64,000 nucleotides of DNA from Caballeronia megalochromosomata. GTDB lineage: Bacteria > Pseudomonadota > Gammaproteobacteria > Burkholderiales > Burkholderiaceae. Each line of letters opens with the position of its first letter. Positions within the stretch are counted from its first letter, which is position 1. A program made the translations under genes and the position numbers. The stretch is from positions 62,001 to 126,000 of the forward strand of contig LRBF01000213.1 of NCBI GenBank assembly GCA_001580565.1. Direction: 5' to 3'. The notes below the pieces were generated by a model. That model saw only the letters and a program-made list of their open reading frames with translations. It had not been told where the DNA came from and searched no databases. Below, one piece after another: positions 26,621-35,105 of the stretch.

Positions 26621-28015
26621 ATGAACAAACCGATTGACGCGCTTTTAGAACAAGATCGGGCCCACTTCATGCATCCGTCTACGCATGCCTATGACCATGA
26701 ATGCGGTGCGCTGCCGGGAAAGATCGTTCGTGGTGGTAGTGGAATCAGGATCGAAGACCATGAAGGTCGGCAGTACATCGACGCATTCGCCGGCCTGTAC
26801 TGCGTGAACATTGGATACGGCCGCACTGAAGTTGCGGACCGGATGCATGAGCAAGCCACGAAGCTCGCTTATTACCACACGTACGTTGGTCACTCGTCTG
26901 ACGCAATCATCGAACTGTCTTCGCGCATCATCGATTGGGCGCCCGATGGCATGAAGAAAGTCTACTACGGCATGTCTGGGTCGGATGCAAACGAAACTCA
27001 GGTAAAAATTGTCTGGTACTACAACAATGTACTGAATCGTCCGAATAAGAAAAAGATCATCTCTCGGGAGCGGGGTTACCACGGCTCTGGCATCGTGACA
27101 GGGAGCCTGACTGGGTTGCCGAGCTTCCACCAGCATTTCGATCTGCCACTGGACCGCGTGAAGCATACGGTCTGTCCGCACTGGTATCGCAAGGCACCTA
27201 TCGGGATGAACGAATCCGACTTCGTCGCCTACTGTGTCAACGAGCTCGAAAAAATGATCGCGTATGAGGGCGCCGATACGATCGCTGCCTTTATCGGTGA
27301 GCCAGTAATGGGCACGGGAGGGATCGTGCCACCTCCGCCCGGCTACTGGCCCGCGATCCAGGAGGTGCTGAAGAGGCACGATATCTTGCTGATTTCTGAC
27401 GAAGTGGTGTGCGGCTTCGGTCGACTCGGTTCAAAAATGGGTTCTCAGTATTACGGCATTGAACCCGATCTCATTACCGTTGCGAAAGGGCTCACCAGCG
27501 CATACGCGCCGCTTTCGGGCGTGATCGTGAGCGAAAAGGTCTGGGACGTTATCGCGCGCGGTTCGAAAGAACATGGGCCCATGGGCCACGGCTGGACCTA
27601 TTCGGGGCATCCCGTGTGCGCGGCGGCAGCTCTGGCGAATCTCGAGATACTAGAGCGAGAAAACCTCGTGGAGAACGCCGCTGCGGTCGGTACTTATTTC
27701 GGAACTAGGCTTCGCGAAGCATTTGGCAACCATCCACTCGTGGGAGAAGTACGGAGTACGGGCATGCTGGCCGCGCTCGAATTCATGGCGGACAGAGAGA
27801 CGCGCAAGCCGTTTGATGCAGCGTTGAGGATCGGTCCACAGGTAGCCGCAGCGGCGCTGGAACGCGGTTTGATTGCTCGTGCGATGCCGCACGGCGATAT
27901 TCTGGGCTTTGCTCCGCCACTCGTGATGACTCAGGAAGATGCCGACGAGATTGTCGATATCGTGAAGCACGCGGTTGACCTGGTCGCTGAACGAAATTTA
28001 ACCGATGCGTGCTGA
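26621..28015 (+). CDS. Class III (omega) aminotransferase
   Basis: PLP-dependent omega-amino acid/diamine transaminase of 464 residues. Motifs: FAGLYCVNIGYGRTEVADRM, YGMSGSDANETQVKI, ERGYHGSGIVTGSLTG, ISDEVVCGFGRLGS, and TVAKGLTSAYAPLSGVIVS with the Schiff-base Lys, then HGWTYSGHPVCAAAALANLEI. ATG 26621 has GAGGAC upstream; a longer frame from 26405 lacks homology. This subclass commonly uses pyruvate as acceptor. The Pot-type transporter genes follow from 28191, which suggests that a polyamine or omega-amino acid is imported and transaminated. The enzyme at the window start belongs to the same broad class but a different branch. Confidence 0.93.
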   Translation: MNKPIDALLEQDRAHFMHPSTHAYDHECGALPGKIVRGGSGIRIEDHEGRQYIDAFAGLYCVNIGYGRTEVADRMHEQATKLAYYHTYVGHSSDAIIELSSRIIDWAPDGMKKVYYGMSGSDANETQVKIVWYYNNVLNRPNKKKIISRERGYHGSGIVTGSLTGLPSFHQHFDLPLDRVKHTVCPHWYRKAPIGMNESDFVAYCVNELEKMIAYEGADTIAAFIGEPVMGTGGIVPPPPGYWPAIQEVLKRHDILLISDEVVCGFGRLGSKMGSQYYGIEPDLITVAKGLTSAYAPLSGVIVSEKVWDVIARGSKEHGPMGHGWTYSGHPVCAAAALANLEILERENLVENAAAVGTYFGTRLREAFGNHPLVGEVRSTGMLAALEFMADRETRKPFDAALRIGPQVAAAALERGLIARAMPHGDILGFAPPLVMTQEDADEIVDIVKHAVDLVAERNLTDAC

Positions 28016-28190
28016 CGGGAGTTGAGCGCGCGCCCGATGATACGAGCGAAGTGCGTCCGAGGCCTGTGTCTGCGCGTGTTGTCAGAGTGACGTGTAATTC
28101 ATCGATTGCGTGAATCTAGATGACTTATTTACCCAATGGCGGCCAGGCCTCCGTCTTTGATCATGCTTGTCGCTTTGAATGGAGGTAGCA

Positions 28191-29294
28191 GTGCAGAAAT
28201 CTGAGGACGTCATCGTCAATTTTCGAGGAGTTCGAAAGACGTACGACGGCGAGACGCTCGTCGTTAAGGCGCTCGACCTTGACATTCATCGGGGAGAATT
28301 CCTGAGTCTGCTAGGACCGTCGGGCTCTGGTAAAACGACGTGCCTGATGATGCTAGCGGGGTTCGAGTTCCCTACAGGTGGTGAAATTCGCCTGGACGGC
28401 AAACTCCTAAACAATGTCCCACCGCACAAGAGGGACATTGGCATGGTGTTCCAGAACTATGCGCTATTTCCGCACATGACGGTCGAACAGAACGTTGGAT
28501 ATCCACTCACCGTTCGAAAAGTGCGGGCGAGCGAACGAGCGGAGCGGATCGATGACGCGCTGAGTATGGTGCGTATGCAAAGTTTTGCGAAACGCTATCC
28601 CGGACAGCTATCCGGTGGTCAACAACAACGCATCGCATTGGCCCGCGCGCTTGTTTCCAAACCGAAGCTTGTGCTCATGGACGAGCCGCTGGGTGCTCTC
28701 GACAAGCAACTTCGGGAACACATGCAGTATGAGCTCAAGTCGCTGCACGAAGAACTCGGTCTGACGTTTGTGTATGTCACTCACGATCAGAACGAGGCAC
28801 TGACGATGTCGGACCGCGTCGCGGTATTCGACAAGGGCATGGTGCAGCAACTCGACACCGTGGATCGCTTGTACGAGTCACCATGCAACGAATTCGTCGC
28901 AAACTTCATTGGCGACAGCAACCGGCTGCGCGGAACGGTCGAAACGATAGACGACGAATTTTGCGCATTGCGCCTTGATGACGGTACGAGGCTTGTCGGT
29001 CGCAACGTCGGTAATGCGGCCTCGGGGGCGTCCGCCATCGCATGCATTCGACCAGAACGCATAAACATCGCGTACGGGAGCGGTCGTCAAAACGATTCAG
29101 CCGCGAATTCCCTTCTCGGCGAGGCGCGAAGCGTTATCTATTTTGGTGATCACATACGGATGCGCTGTTCTTTTACGGGGCAGGATGAGTGTTTTGTGAA
29201 GGTCCCGCTGGGAACCAATGCTCTTACAGAGTTTTCCCCGGGAGCGCCAGTGACGCTGGCGTTCGCTCCAGAGCATCTACGGATCTTTGCTTGA
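28191..29294 (+). CDS. Spermidine/putrescine-type ABC transporter ATP-binding protein
   Basis: PotA-like ATPase of 367 residues. Walker A GPSGSGKTT, Q-loop FQNYALFPHMTV, signature LSGGQQQRIALARAL, Walker B LVLMDEP with LGALDKQLR, switch His in VTHDQNEAL, and a C-terminal TOBE-type regulatory domain (RLDDGTRLVGRN... to APEHLRIFA). The GTG at 28191 is preferred because GGAGG stands 5 nt before it; an ATG at 28179 is in frame but overlaps that site. First gene of a four-gene transporter operon, 175 nt after the aminotransferase. The transported compound is probably a polyamine or related cation. Confidence 0.93.
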   Translation: MQKSEDVIVNFRGVRKTYDGETLVVKALDLDIHRGEFLSLLGPSGSGKTTCLMMLAGFEFPTGGEIRLDGKLLNNVPPHKRDIGMVFQNYALFPHMTVEQNVGYPLTVRKVRASERAERIDDALSMVRMQSFAKRYPGQLSGGQQQRIALARALVSKPKLVLMDEPLGALDKQLREHMQYELKSLHEELGLTFVYVTHDQNEALTMSDRVAVFDKGMVQQLDTVDRLYESPCNEFVANFIGDSNRLRGTVETIDDEFCALRLDDGTRLVGRNVGNAASGASAIACIRPERINIAYGSGRQNDSAANSLLGEARSVIYFGDHIRMRCSFTGQDECFVKVPLGTNALTEFSPGAPVTLAFAPEHLRIFA

Positions 29295-29359
29295 TGCATT
29301 TCTATGTTGCTACGACTTATGTTCGGAAACGAAGTTCGTTTACCTCAAGAGGAGATCCC

Positions 29360-30409
29360 ATGATTACCAGAGCGGCTTTTCCCACACGCCAAGCAGCGGC
29401 AGCCTTGACGCTGACGTTGCTGAGCGGCTACGTAACAGCAGCGGAGCTGACAGTTGTGAATTTCGGCGGGAGTTGGGGACAGGTCCAGAAACCTTCGTTT
29501 TACGAGCCATTTGAAAAAGCTACGGGAAACAAGATCACCGTGGTCGAGTACAACGGCGAGACCGCCAAGGTGAAAGCCATGGTCGAGGCAAAGGCTGTCA
29601 ACTGGGACGTTGTGGAGTTGGAATCGGGTGAGTTGAATCGTGGCTGCGACGATGGATTGTTTGAAGAAATCGACTGGGCGAAGATAGCAAAGAAGTCCGA
29701 CTTGGTTCCTGATGCACCGCAAGCGTGCGGAGTTGGCTTCGTTGTATGGTCGATGGCAAATGCGTATAACGCCGACAAACTCAAGACACCACCGACAAGC
29801 TGGGCGGATTTTTGGGACGTAAAAAAGTTTCCTGGAAAGCGCGGGCTGCGCAAAGGAGCACGCTTCAACCTCGAGATCGCGTTGATGGCAGATGGTGTCG
29901 CGTCGAAAGACGTGTACAAGGTGCTCGGTACTAAGGCAGGGCAGGATCGGGCTTTCAAAAAGCTGGACGAATTAAAGCCGAATATCCAGTGGTGGGAGGC
30001 CGGAGCACAACCTCCGCAGTTTCTGGTTGCCGGGGACGTCGTCATGTCGACTGCGTTCAATGGACGCATCGATGCTGCGCGCAAGGAAGGCCAGAACCTG
30101 AAGATCATGTGGAATGGCAGCATCCAGGATCTTGATTATTGGGCGATTCCAAAGGGTTCCCCGAAGAAGGCGCTTGCAGAGCAATTTATCGCGTACACGT
30201 TGACACAAAAGCCTCAGGAAGCGTTCACCCAGCGCATTGCATACGGTCCGGCGAATCTTTCTGCGTTGAAGTCACTTGACACTACAACCCTTGCAAATTT
30301 GCCAAATTCGCCGGGGAATTCGAAAGATTCGCTGAAGCAGGATATCCGGTTTTGGACGGACCATGGTGACGAACTCGAGCAGCGCTTCGCCGCCTGGGCA
30401 TCGAAGTAA
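29360..30409 (+). CDS. PotD/PotF-type periplasmic binding protein
   Basis: Extracellular solute-binding protein (family 1, polyamine-type) of 349 residues. A signal peptide is visible (MITRAAFPTRQAAAALTLTLLSGYVTA, cleavage near A-E-L). The mature protein begins LTVVNFGGSWGQVQK and includes EATGNKITV-like start of domain 1, WDVVELESGELNRGCDDGLFEEIDW, VWSMANAYNADKL and WADFWDVKKFPGKRGLRKGA. The last is the hinge motif of the PotD/F group. The start has AGAGGAG upstream. A perfect 10-bp hairpin follows the stop codon. Ligand inferred only by family. Confidence 0.92.
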   Translation: MITRAAFPTRQAAAALTLTLLSGYVTAAELTVVNFGGSWGQVQKPSFYEPFEKATGNKITVVEYNGETAKVKAMVEAKAVNWDVVELESGELNRGCDDGLFEEIDWAKIAKKSDLVPDAPQACGVGFVVWSMANAYNADKLKTPPTSWADFWDVKKFPGKRGLRKGARFNLEIALMADGVASKDVYKVLGTKAGQDRAFKKLDELKPNIQWWEAGAQPPQFLVAGDVVMSTAFNGRIDAARKEGQNLKIMWNGSIQDLDYWAIPKGSPKKALAEQFIAYTLTQKPQEAFTQRIAYGPANLSALKSLDTTTLANLPNSPGNSKDSLKQDIRFWTDHGDELEQRFAAWASK

Positions 30410-30428
30410 GCGTCAGGCCTGAAACTAT

Positions 30429-30461
30429 TTGCCACGCGGTGCGTTCGGTGTCGCGTGGCAA
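30429..30461 (+). promoter_or_regulatory. Intercistronic hairpin after the binding-protein gene
   Basis: TTGCCACGCG and CGCGTGGCAA make a perfect 10-bp stem with a 13-nt loop, 20 nt after the binding-protein stop and 33 nt before the permease start. There is no T-run, which is consistent with 3'-end protection of the binding-protein mRNA. Confidence 0.65.
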
Positions 30462-30493
30462 TCCGCCGGCACTTGCCTGGCTGGAGAATACTG

Positions 30494-31765
30494 TTGAATA
30501 CGATATCCATCGCTCCTCCGCCGTCAGCACAGTCGACTGCTGCGCTTAAGCGCGAATTAAAGGCTGCTGAAGCGCGCAAACGCACGCTCGCGTTGCTTCT
30601 GATTGCTCCGTTGGCGGTCTTTTTGCTACTCATCTTTGTTGTTCCGATCGGTACGCTGCTTACGCGTGCCGTGAAAAATCCGGAGGTCGCGACAGCACTT
30701 CCAAAGACGATCGACGTATTGTCAAACTGGAACCGCAAGGTTCTTCCTGACGACAAGGCATACGCCGCCTTAGCCGATGACATGACCAAACTGACGCACA
30801 CGGACACCATGGGCGCACTTGCGCGGCGATTGAACTCGGAAATCTCGGGCTATCGTTCGTTGGTTGCAAAGACCGCCCGGGCAATGCCGGTCGGGAATAC
30901 CAGCGGTCAAAAATTTATTCCTTCACAGATTCGCGAAAAGCTGATCGAACTCGACTCGCGATGGGGCAATGTTGAATACTGGCAGGCGATTGCGAAGAAT
31001 GGAAGTACGATCTCGCCTTTTTACATCCTAGCTGCGTTAGACCATAAGCAAGACGGTTTCGGTCACGTTATGCCCTCGGATCCCGACCAGTCAATCTATA
31101 TTCAGATTTTTAAGCGAACGTTTCTGATTGGAGGCGCGGTCACGTTCTTCGCGCTGCTGCTCGGTTACCCACTGGCATACTGGATATCTAAGCTTTCGGA
31201 GCGACGGGCCAATCTCGTGATGATCATGGTGCTGATCCCTTTCTGGACGTCGATTCTTGTGCGCGTAGCCGCATGGATCGTCTTGCTGCAGCAAGAGGGA
31301 CTGGTCAACAAGGCGCTCGTGGGCAGTGGACTGATTTCGCATCCGTTACTGCTGCTGTTCAATCGTGTTGGCGTGTACATCTCGATGACGCATATTCTGC
31401 TGCCGTTTATGATTCTTCCACTGTACAGCGTAATGAAGGCGATTCCACCGACTTATCAGCGAGCGGCCGTGTCGCTAGGAAGCCACCCGTTCGCGGCGTT
31501 TTGGCGTGTTTATGTACCCCAGACGTATGCCGGTATCGCGGCAGGAGCTCTGCTTGTCTTTATCCTCGCCATAGGCTACTACATTACTCCCGCGCTGCTG
31601 GGTGGCCCAGAGGACCAAATGGTCAGCTATTACGTCGCGTATTTCACAAATGTGACGATTAATTGGGGAATGGCTTGTGCGCTGGGTGGCTTGCTACTCG
31701 CGGCGACCCTTGTCTTGTACACGGTATACGGCCGCTTCACGCGCTCGAATCTTAGCCTTGGCTGA
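30494..31765 (+). CDS. PotB-type ABC transporter permease with large extra domain
   Basis: Inner-membrane permease of 423 residues. After TM1 (LALLLIAPLAVFLLLIFVVPIGTLLTRAV) there is a hydrophilic segment of about 150 residues (30690-31120) before the usual five-helix core. The EAA loop is IPPTYQRAAVSLGSHPFAAFWRVYVPQTYAG. PotB and PotH are usually about 280-320 residues, so the segment is an insertion facing the periplasm by topology. I believe similar long forms occur in other Proteobacteria. The TTG at 30494 with GGAG upstream gives the best start, since homology begins near there; a GTG at 30455 is in frame. Pairs with the permease at 31800. Confidence 0.9.
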   Translation: MNTISIAPPPSAQSTAALKRELKAAEARKRTLALLLIAPLAVFLLLIFVVPIGTLLTRAVKNPEVATALPKTIDVLSNWNRKVLPDDKAYAALADDMTKLTHTDTMGALARRLNSEISGYRSLVAKTARAMPVGNTSGQKFIPSQIREKLIELDSRWGNVEYWQAIAKNGSTISPFYILAALDHKQDGFGHVMPSDPDQSIYIQIFKRTFLIGGAVTFFALLLGYPLAYWISKLSERRANLVMIMVLIPFWTSILVRVAAWIVLLQQEGLVNKALVGSGLISHPLLLLFNRVGVYISMTHILLPFMILPLYSVMKAIPPTYQRAAVSLGSHPFAAFWRVYVPQTYAGIAAGALLVFILAIGYYITPALLGGPEDQMVSYYVAYFTNVTINWGMACALGGLLLAATLVLYTVYGRFTRSNLSLG

Positions 31766-31799
31766 ATCAGACATTAGAAGCAATGCAAGGACCAGGAAC

Positions 31800-32636
31800 A
31801 TGAAATCTACAAGTTGGTTTTTCGCACCGCACATGTCATTTGTCGAGAGAGCATGGTACGTCGCGTTACGATTGCTGGTGGTAATGACGTTGCTATATTT
31901 GATCCTACCCATCCTTGCAATTGTGCCGCTGTCGTTCTCTTCCAGCACGTTCCTGGTGTATCCGATCCCAGGTTTCTCGACCCGCTGGTATGAGAATCTA
32001 ATTGCATCGGACAGTTGGCAGATGGCCGCAAAAAATAGCTTCATTGTGGCTCCAGCGGCGACAGTCGTCGCAACTGTACTTGGCACCCTCGCGGCGGTTG
32101 GTCTCGACAAAGCTGAATTTCGCGGCAAAGGACTTCTGATGGCAGTGTTGTTGTCGCCTATGATTGTTCCTGTTGTTGTGGTCGGCGTCGGCATGTACCT
32201 GTTCTTTGCGCCACTTGGTCTTGCCAACACTTACACGGGGCTTATCGCAGCGCATGCGGCGTTAGGTGTGCCATTCGTTGTTACCACGGTCGCCGCAACG
32301 CTGCAGGGCTTCAATCACAATCTCGTGCGAGCAAGTCTGTCACTTGGTGCCAACCCCGTGGTCACCTTTTTTCGGGTGACCCTTCCGGTGATCGCGCCTG
32401 GTGTCATCTCCGGCGCATTGTTTGCCTTTGCAACGTCGTTTGACGAAGTCGTGGTCACGCTCTTCCTGGCGGGAGCAGATCAGACTACGCTACCTCGCCA
32501 GATGTTCACTGGGATTCGCGAGAATATTTCTCCCGCCATCGCCGCGCTCGCGACCATTCTCATCGTGTTCTCGACAACTCTTCTACTAGCGCTTGAGTGG
32601 CTTCGCGGACGTCACGCAAAGGCAGTCGTGAGTTAA
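31800..32636 (+). CDS. PotC-type ABC transporter permease
   Basis: Inner-membrane permease of 278 residues. Six hydrophobic helices are visible, including LRLLVVMTLLYLILPILAIVPLSF and the final FSTTLLLALEWL. The EAA loop is GFNHNLVRASLSLGANPVVTFFRVTLPVIAPGV. It follows the PotB-type gene by 34 nt on the same strand and completes the transporter. The start ATG at 31800 has AGGA upstream and matches the family N-terminus. It ends at a TAA before a 610-nt spacer holding a promoter-operator and a tandem repeat. Confidence 0.92.
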   Translation: MKSTSWFFAPHMSFVERAWYVALRLLVVMTLLYLILPILAIVPLSFSSSTFLVYPIPGFSTRWYENLIASDSWQMAAKNSFIVAPAATVVATVLGTLAAVGLDKAEFRGKGLLMAVLLSPMIVPVVVVGVGMYLFFAPLGLANTYTGLIAAHAALGVPFVVTTVAATLQGFNHNLVRASLSLGANPVVTFFRVTLPVIAPGVISGALFAFATSFDEVVVTLFLAGADQTTLPRQMFTGIRENISPAIAALATILIVFSTTLLLALEWLRGRHAKAVVS

Positions 32637-32737
32637 ATGAGAGCCGAACGCACGTCTACCGGTGAGCAGGAATCGCTCACTGCTTCAACGCCTGGCAGAC
32701 ATCTGATCGGCTTGGACGATGAAGGTAACTCTCGATG

Positions 32738-32769
32738 TTGACAAGTCTTCTATAGTAGATATATTCTAC
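32738..32769 (+). promoter_or_regulatory. Promoter with TCTTCTATAGTAGA operator and second dyad
   Basis: TTGACA (32738-32743) and TATATT (32760-32765), 16 nt apart, form a near-consensus promoter. TCTTCTATAGTAGA (32746-32759) fills the spacer and differs at one position from the perfect palindrome at 5542. A second inverted repeat, GTAGA-TATAT-TCTAC (32755-32769), overlaps the -10 box. This is the best-formed member of the operator set, yet the nearest downstream gene starts about 480 nt away. Confidence 0.65.
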
Positions 32770-32831
32770 AAATTCGGTTTCAACATCTACTGGTCATTGA
32801 CGGACGTTTGAGGCCTTCAGGTTTGGCGAGA

Positions 32832-32871
32832 GTGGCTTAGTGGCTTAGTGGCTTAGTGGCTTAGTGGCTTA
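32832..32871. repeat. Five tandem copies of GTGGCTTA
   Basis: A perfect 8-bp unit repeated five times, in the spacer between the permease gene and the RidA gene. Such arrays change copy number by slippage. It lies about 65 nt downstream of the promoter-operator, so it would be in the transcribed leader. Confidence 0.9.
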
Positions 32872-33248
32872 GTTGCGCTGATGTTGCTAGACCGATCTCA
32901 GTGCATGCACTCTACCCCGGTCTCACTCTTTTATTGACGTTAGAAGGAACGCCGCTCTTCTAAGGGGTTGACCGTCAGAACTGGTGACTCGAAGGATGCA
33001 GCCTCTAATCGTCGCAGGATGCAGGATCCTTTCTTACTGTAGATGCGGGTAGATTTGTGTCGCCCGCGTCACCACCCAATCAGAGTCGGTCGCATGTCGT
33101 TGCTATGACGTCTTATAGTCGAATTGAGCATGTAAAGTCTCGAGTATTGACTGAATCGCTTTCGATATGATGTCTTTCGATTAGTGTCAAAGACTCAGTG
33201 CCGCTTCTGATTGTCATCTCCAAAGTACCACGAATGAAGGAGTCGCAT

Positions 33249-33635
33249 ATGAGCATTCAGCTGCACAACCCTGTCGGTATCGCACCTCCATTTTCCTGTT
33301 ACAGCCATGGAGCGTCGGCGAATGGAAATGCTCGTTGGCTGTACGTCTCTGGTCAGGTTGGCGTCACAACCGATGGTGTCGTTCCGGATGATCCCGAGAA
33401 GCAGATTGAGCTGGCTTGGGACAACTTGCTCGCCGTTCTGGTGGATGCCGGGATGACTGTGAAAGATCTGGTCAAGATCGACGGATTTATCACGCGCCCG
33501 GACCTCGTGCCGTTCTACCGTAAAGAACGCGAGAAGCGTTTTGCCGGCCATGCGGCCGCGACCACCATGGTGATCGTCGCTGGCCTCGCAGAACCGAATC
33601 TGTTGGTCGAGATCCAGGCTGTTGCTGCTCGCTAA
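33249..33635 (+). CDS. RidA-family enamine/imine deaminase-like protein
   Basis: Trimeric RidA-fold protein of 128 residues. Typical features are GNARWLYVSGQVGVTTDGVVPDDPEKQIELAWDNLLAVLVDAGMTVKDLVKIDGFITRPDLVPFYRKEREKRFAGHAAATTMVIVAGLAEPNLLVEIQAVA. The Arg that binds the substrate carboxylate in RidA proper would lie near P-A-x-T; here the segment reads H-A-A-A-T-T-M, so deaminase activity is uncertain. The ATG has GGAG upstream. Terminator directly after. Likely clears reactive enamines made by the PLP enzymes of the region, or acts in the amine pathway. Confidence 0.88.
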   Translation: MSIQLHNPVGIAPPFSCYSHGASANGNARWLYVSGQVGVTTDGVVPDDPEKQIELAWDNLLAVLVDAGMTVKDLVKIDGFITRPDLVPFYRKEREKRFAGHAAATTMVIVAGLAEPNLLVEIQAVAAR

Positions 33636-33659
33636 AGTGGTCTCAGATTAGGTAATTCA

Positions 33660-33689
33660 GAAGGGGCCTCTCAACGGGCCCCTTTTTTT
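33660..33689 (+). terminator. Rho-independent terminator after RidA gene
   Basis: GGGGCC and GGCCCC stem with an 8-nt loop, framed by A and T residues and followed by a run of seven T. It lies 25 nt after the RidA stop codon. The next gene is convergent, so it may act in both directions. Confidence 0.85.
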
Positions 33690-33900
33690 GGGTTTTTGAG
33701 ATTGATAGCTTGGTGATCTTCTGACCGAGCGTGTTGGGCGATGGTTTCGGCGATGTCGTGACTTCTTCAAGTTGACGAAACGCTCGCAGATGCCGTGACC
33801 ACAGGTTCCGCAGGGGGGAAAGCGTGTGTCTCAGCATCCGATACCCGAGAGAGGGCAGCCCGCTCCGGATGAGGTGCCTATAGCACGAGCGCGCACATCG

Positions 33901-34920
33901 TCAGCAGGTTTTCGGATCAGTGAACTTAAAGCCTCTCGGAAAAACGTCCGTGGGATCGAGCGTGAATTCCGATGTACCGGTCACCCAAGCGCGACCAGTA
34001 ATCTGGGGGACGACTGCAGGTACGCCGCCAACGTCAGTAACGCTCATCAATTCGCCTACAAATCGCGTACCAATAATAGACTCGTGGACGAACGGTTCGT
34101 TAAGCTTGAGTCTGCCAAGATGATGTGCGAGTGCCATACGAGCAGACGTACCCGTGCCACATGGGGAGCGGTCAAAGTATCGCGGCTCTTTGACCATCAG
34201 GTTTTTCGCAGGTCGATCCGAGGTGGCCTCCTCGGTGAATATCATTGAGCGTAGTGGCCCAATATCCGTTCCTGTGGGACGTGCGTAGGAAAGCCGGTTC
34301 TGTGCAGCTCTGACAACTTCCATGCCGAGGTCTTGCAACTCCTCGATGTTCGCAGGATCGAGTTTGACTCCAAGGTGCTTGGCTTCGACGACTGCGTATA
34401 GATTTCCGCCGTACACGACGCTTACCGGAACTTTACCGTAGCTCGAGATTTCGATTGGCTGGTCATGAGCAAGCACATACGACGGAACATTTGTAAATGT
34501 CACGCTGACAGCCTTTTTGTCCTGCACCCGAACATTAGTAACAATGAGCCCGGCCGGCGTGTCAAGTCGGACCTCAGTGTAGGGTTCTTTAACCTTCACC
34601 ATCCCATGGTCAACGATTGCGGTCGCGACGCCAATTGTTCCATGGCCACACATCGCCCAGAAGCCACCGGCACTCATGTAAACGACACCAAAGTCTGCGT
34701 CGGATCGTGCTGGTGGCATGAGAATGGCGCCGACCATAGCAGCGTGACCACGCGGCTCGTTCATAAGCAAGTCGCGGATGTCATTTAGGTTTTCCTGAAG
34801 CCATGCGCGTCGTTCGCTCATGGATTTTCCGAGGGCCTCGCGTACACCAGCGACTACGACCCGCATCGGCATACCTTCAGCGTGAGTTTCGATGGTGCGT
34901 ATGGACAAGAGTGTGGACAT
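33901..34920 (-). CDS. Proline racemase-family protein (4-hydroxyproline 2-epimerase-like)
   Basis: Cofactor-independent enzyme of 339 residues. Both catalytic cysteines are present: Cys91 in MCGHGTIG and Cys254 in DRSPCGTGTSA. This argues for a racemase or epimerase (proline racemase or hydroxyproline epimerase) rather than the trans-3-hydroxyproline dehydratase subtype, which lacks the second Cys. The preceding E-G-M-P-M-R-V-V near residue 15 is normal for the family. It is the last gene of a minus-strand set led by a Glu/Asp-type ABC transporter; the gap to the binding-protein gene is 185 nt. Import and epimerisation of an amino or imino acid is the natural reading. Confidence 0.9.
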   Translation of the reverse strand: MSTLLSIRTIETHAEGMPMRVVVAGVREALGKSMSERRAWLQENLNDIRDLLMNEPRGHAAMVGAILMPPARSDADFGVVYMSAGGFWAMCGHGTIGVATAIVDHGMVKVKEPYTEVRLDTPAGLIVTNVRVQDKKAVSVTFTNVPSYVLAHDQPIEISSYGKVPVSVVYGGNLYAVVEAKHLGVKLDPANIEELQDLGMEVVRAAQNRLSYARPTGTDIGPLRSMIFTEEATSDRPAKNLMVKEPRYFDRSPCGTGTSARMALAHHLGRLKLNEPFVHESIIGTRFVGELMSVTDVGGVPAVVPQITGRAWVTGTSEFTLDPTDVFPRGFKFTDPKTC

Positions 34921-35105
34921 CTTCTGTTTCCCTAAAGCAGTAAGTTTCGTTCATGTGGCGATGGTCAAATCAAGGTTCTGGAATCGGGAACAACTACTGA
35001 TTCCCAAGAAGAACGTTGACAAGTTCGAGCGGATGACGGCGGGGAGTCGGTCCACCGTCAGCCAAACTTACATTCCACAGAATCGAGCGATGAACATTCC
35101 TTCCC

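Larger units (their letters stand above)
32637..33248. other. Long intergenic region with promoter-operator and tandem repeat
   Basis: About 610 nt between the permease and RidA genes. It holds a strong promoter with operator at 32738-32769 and five 8-bp tandem repeats at 32832-32871. No supported coding sequence was found. A long 5' leader or small RNA is possible because the promoter is about 480 nt from the next start codon. Confidence 0.6.
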
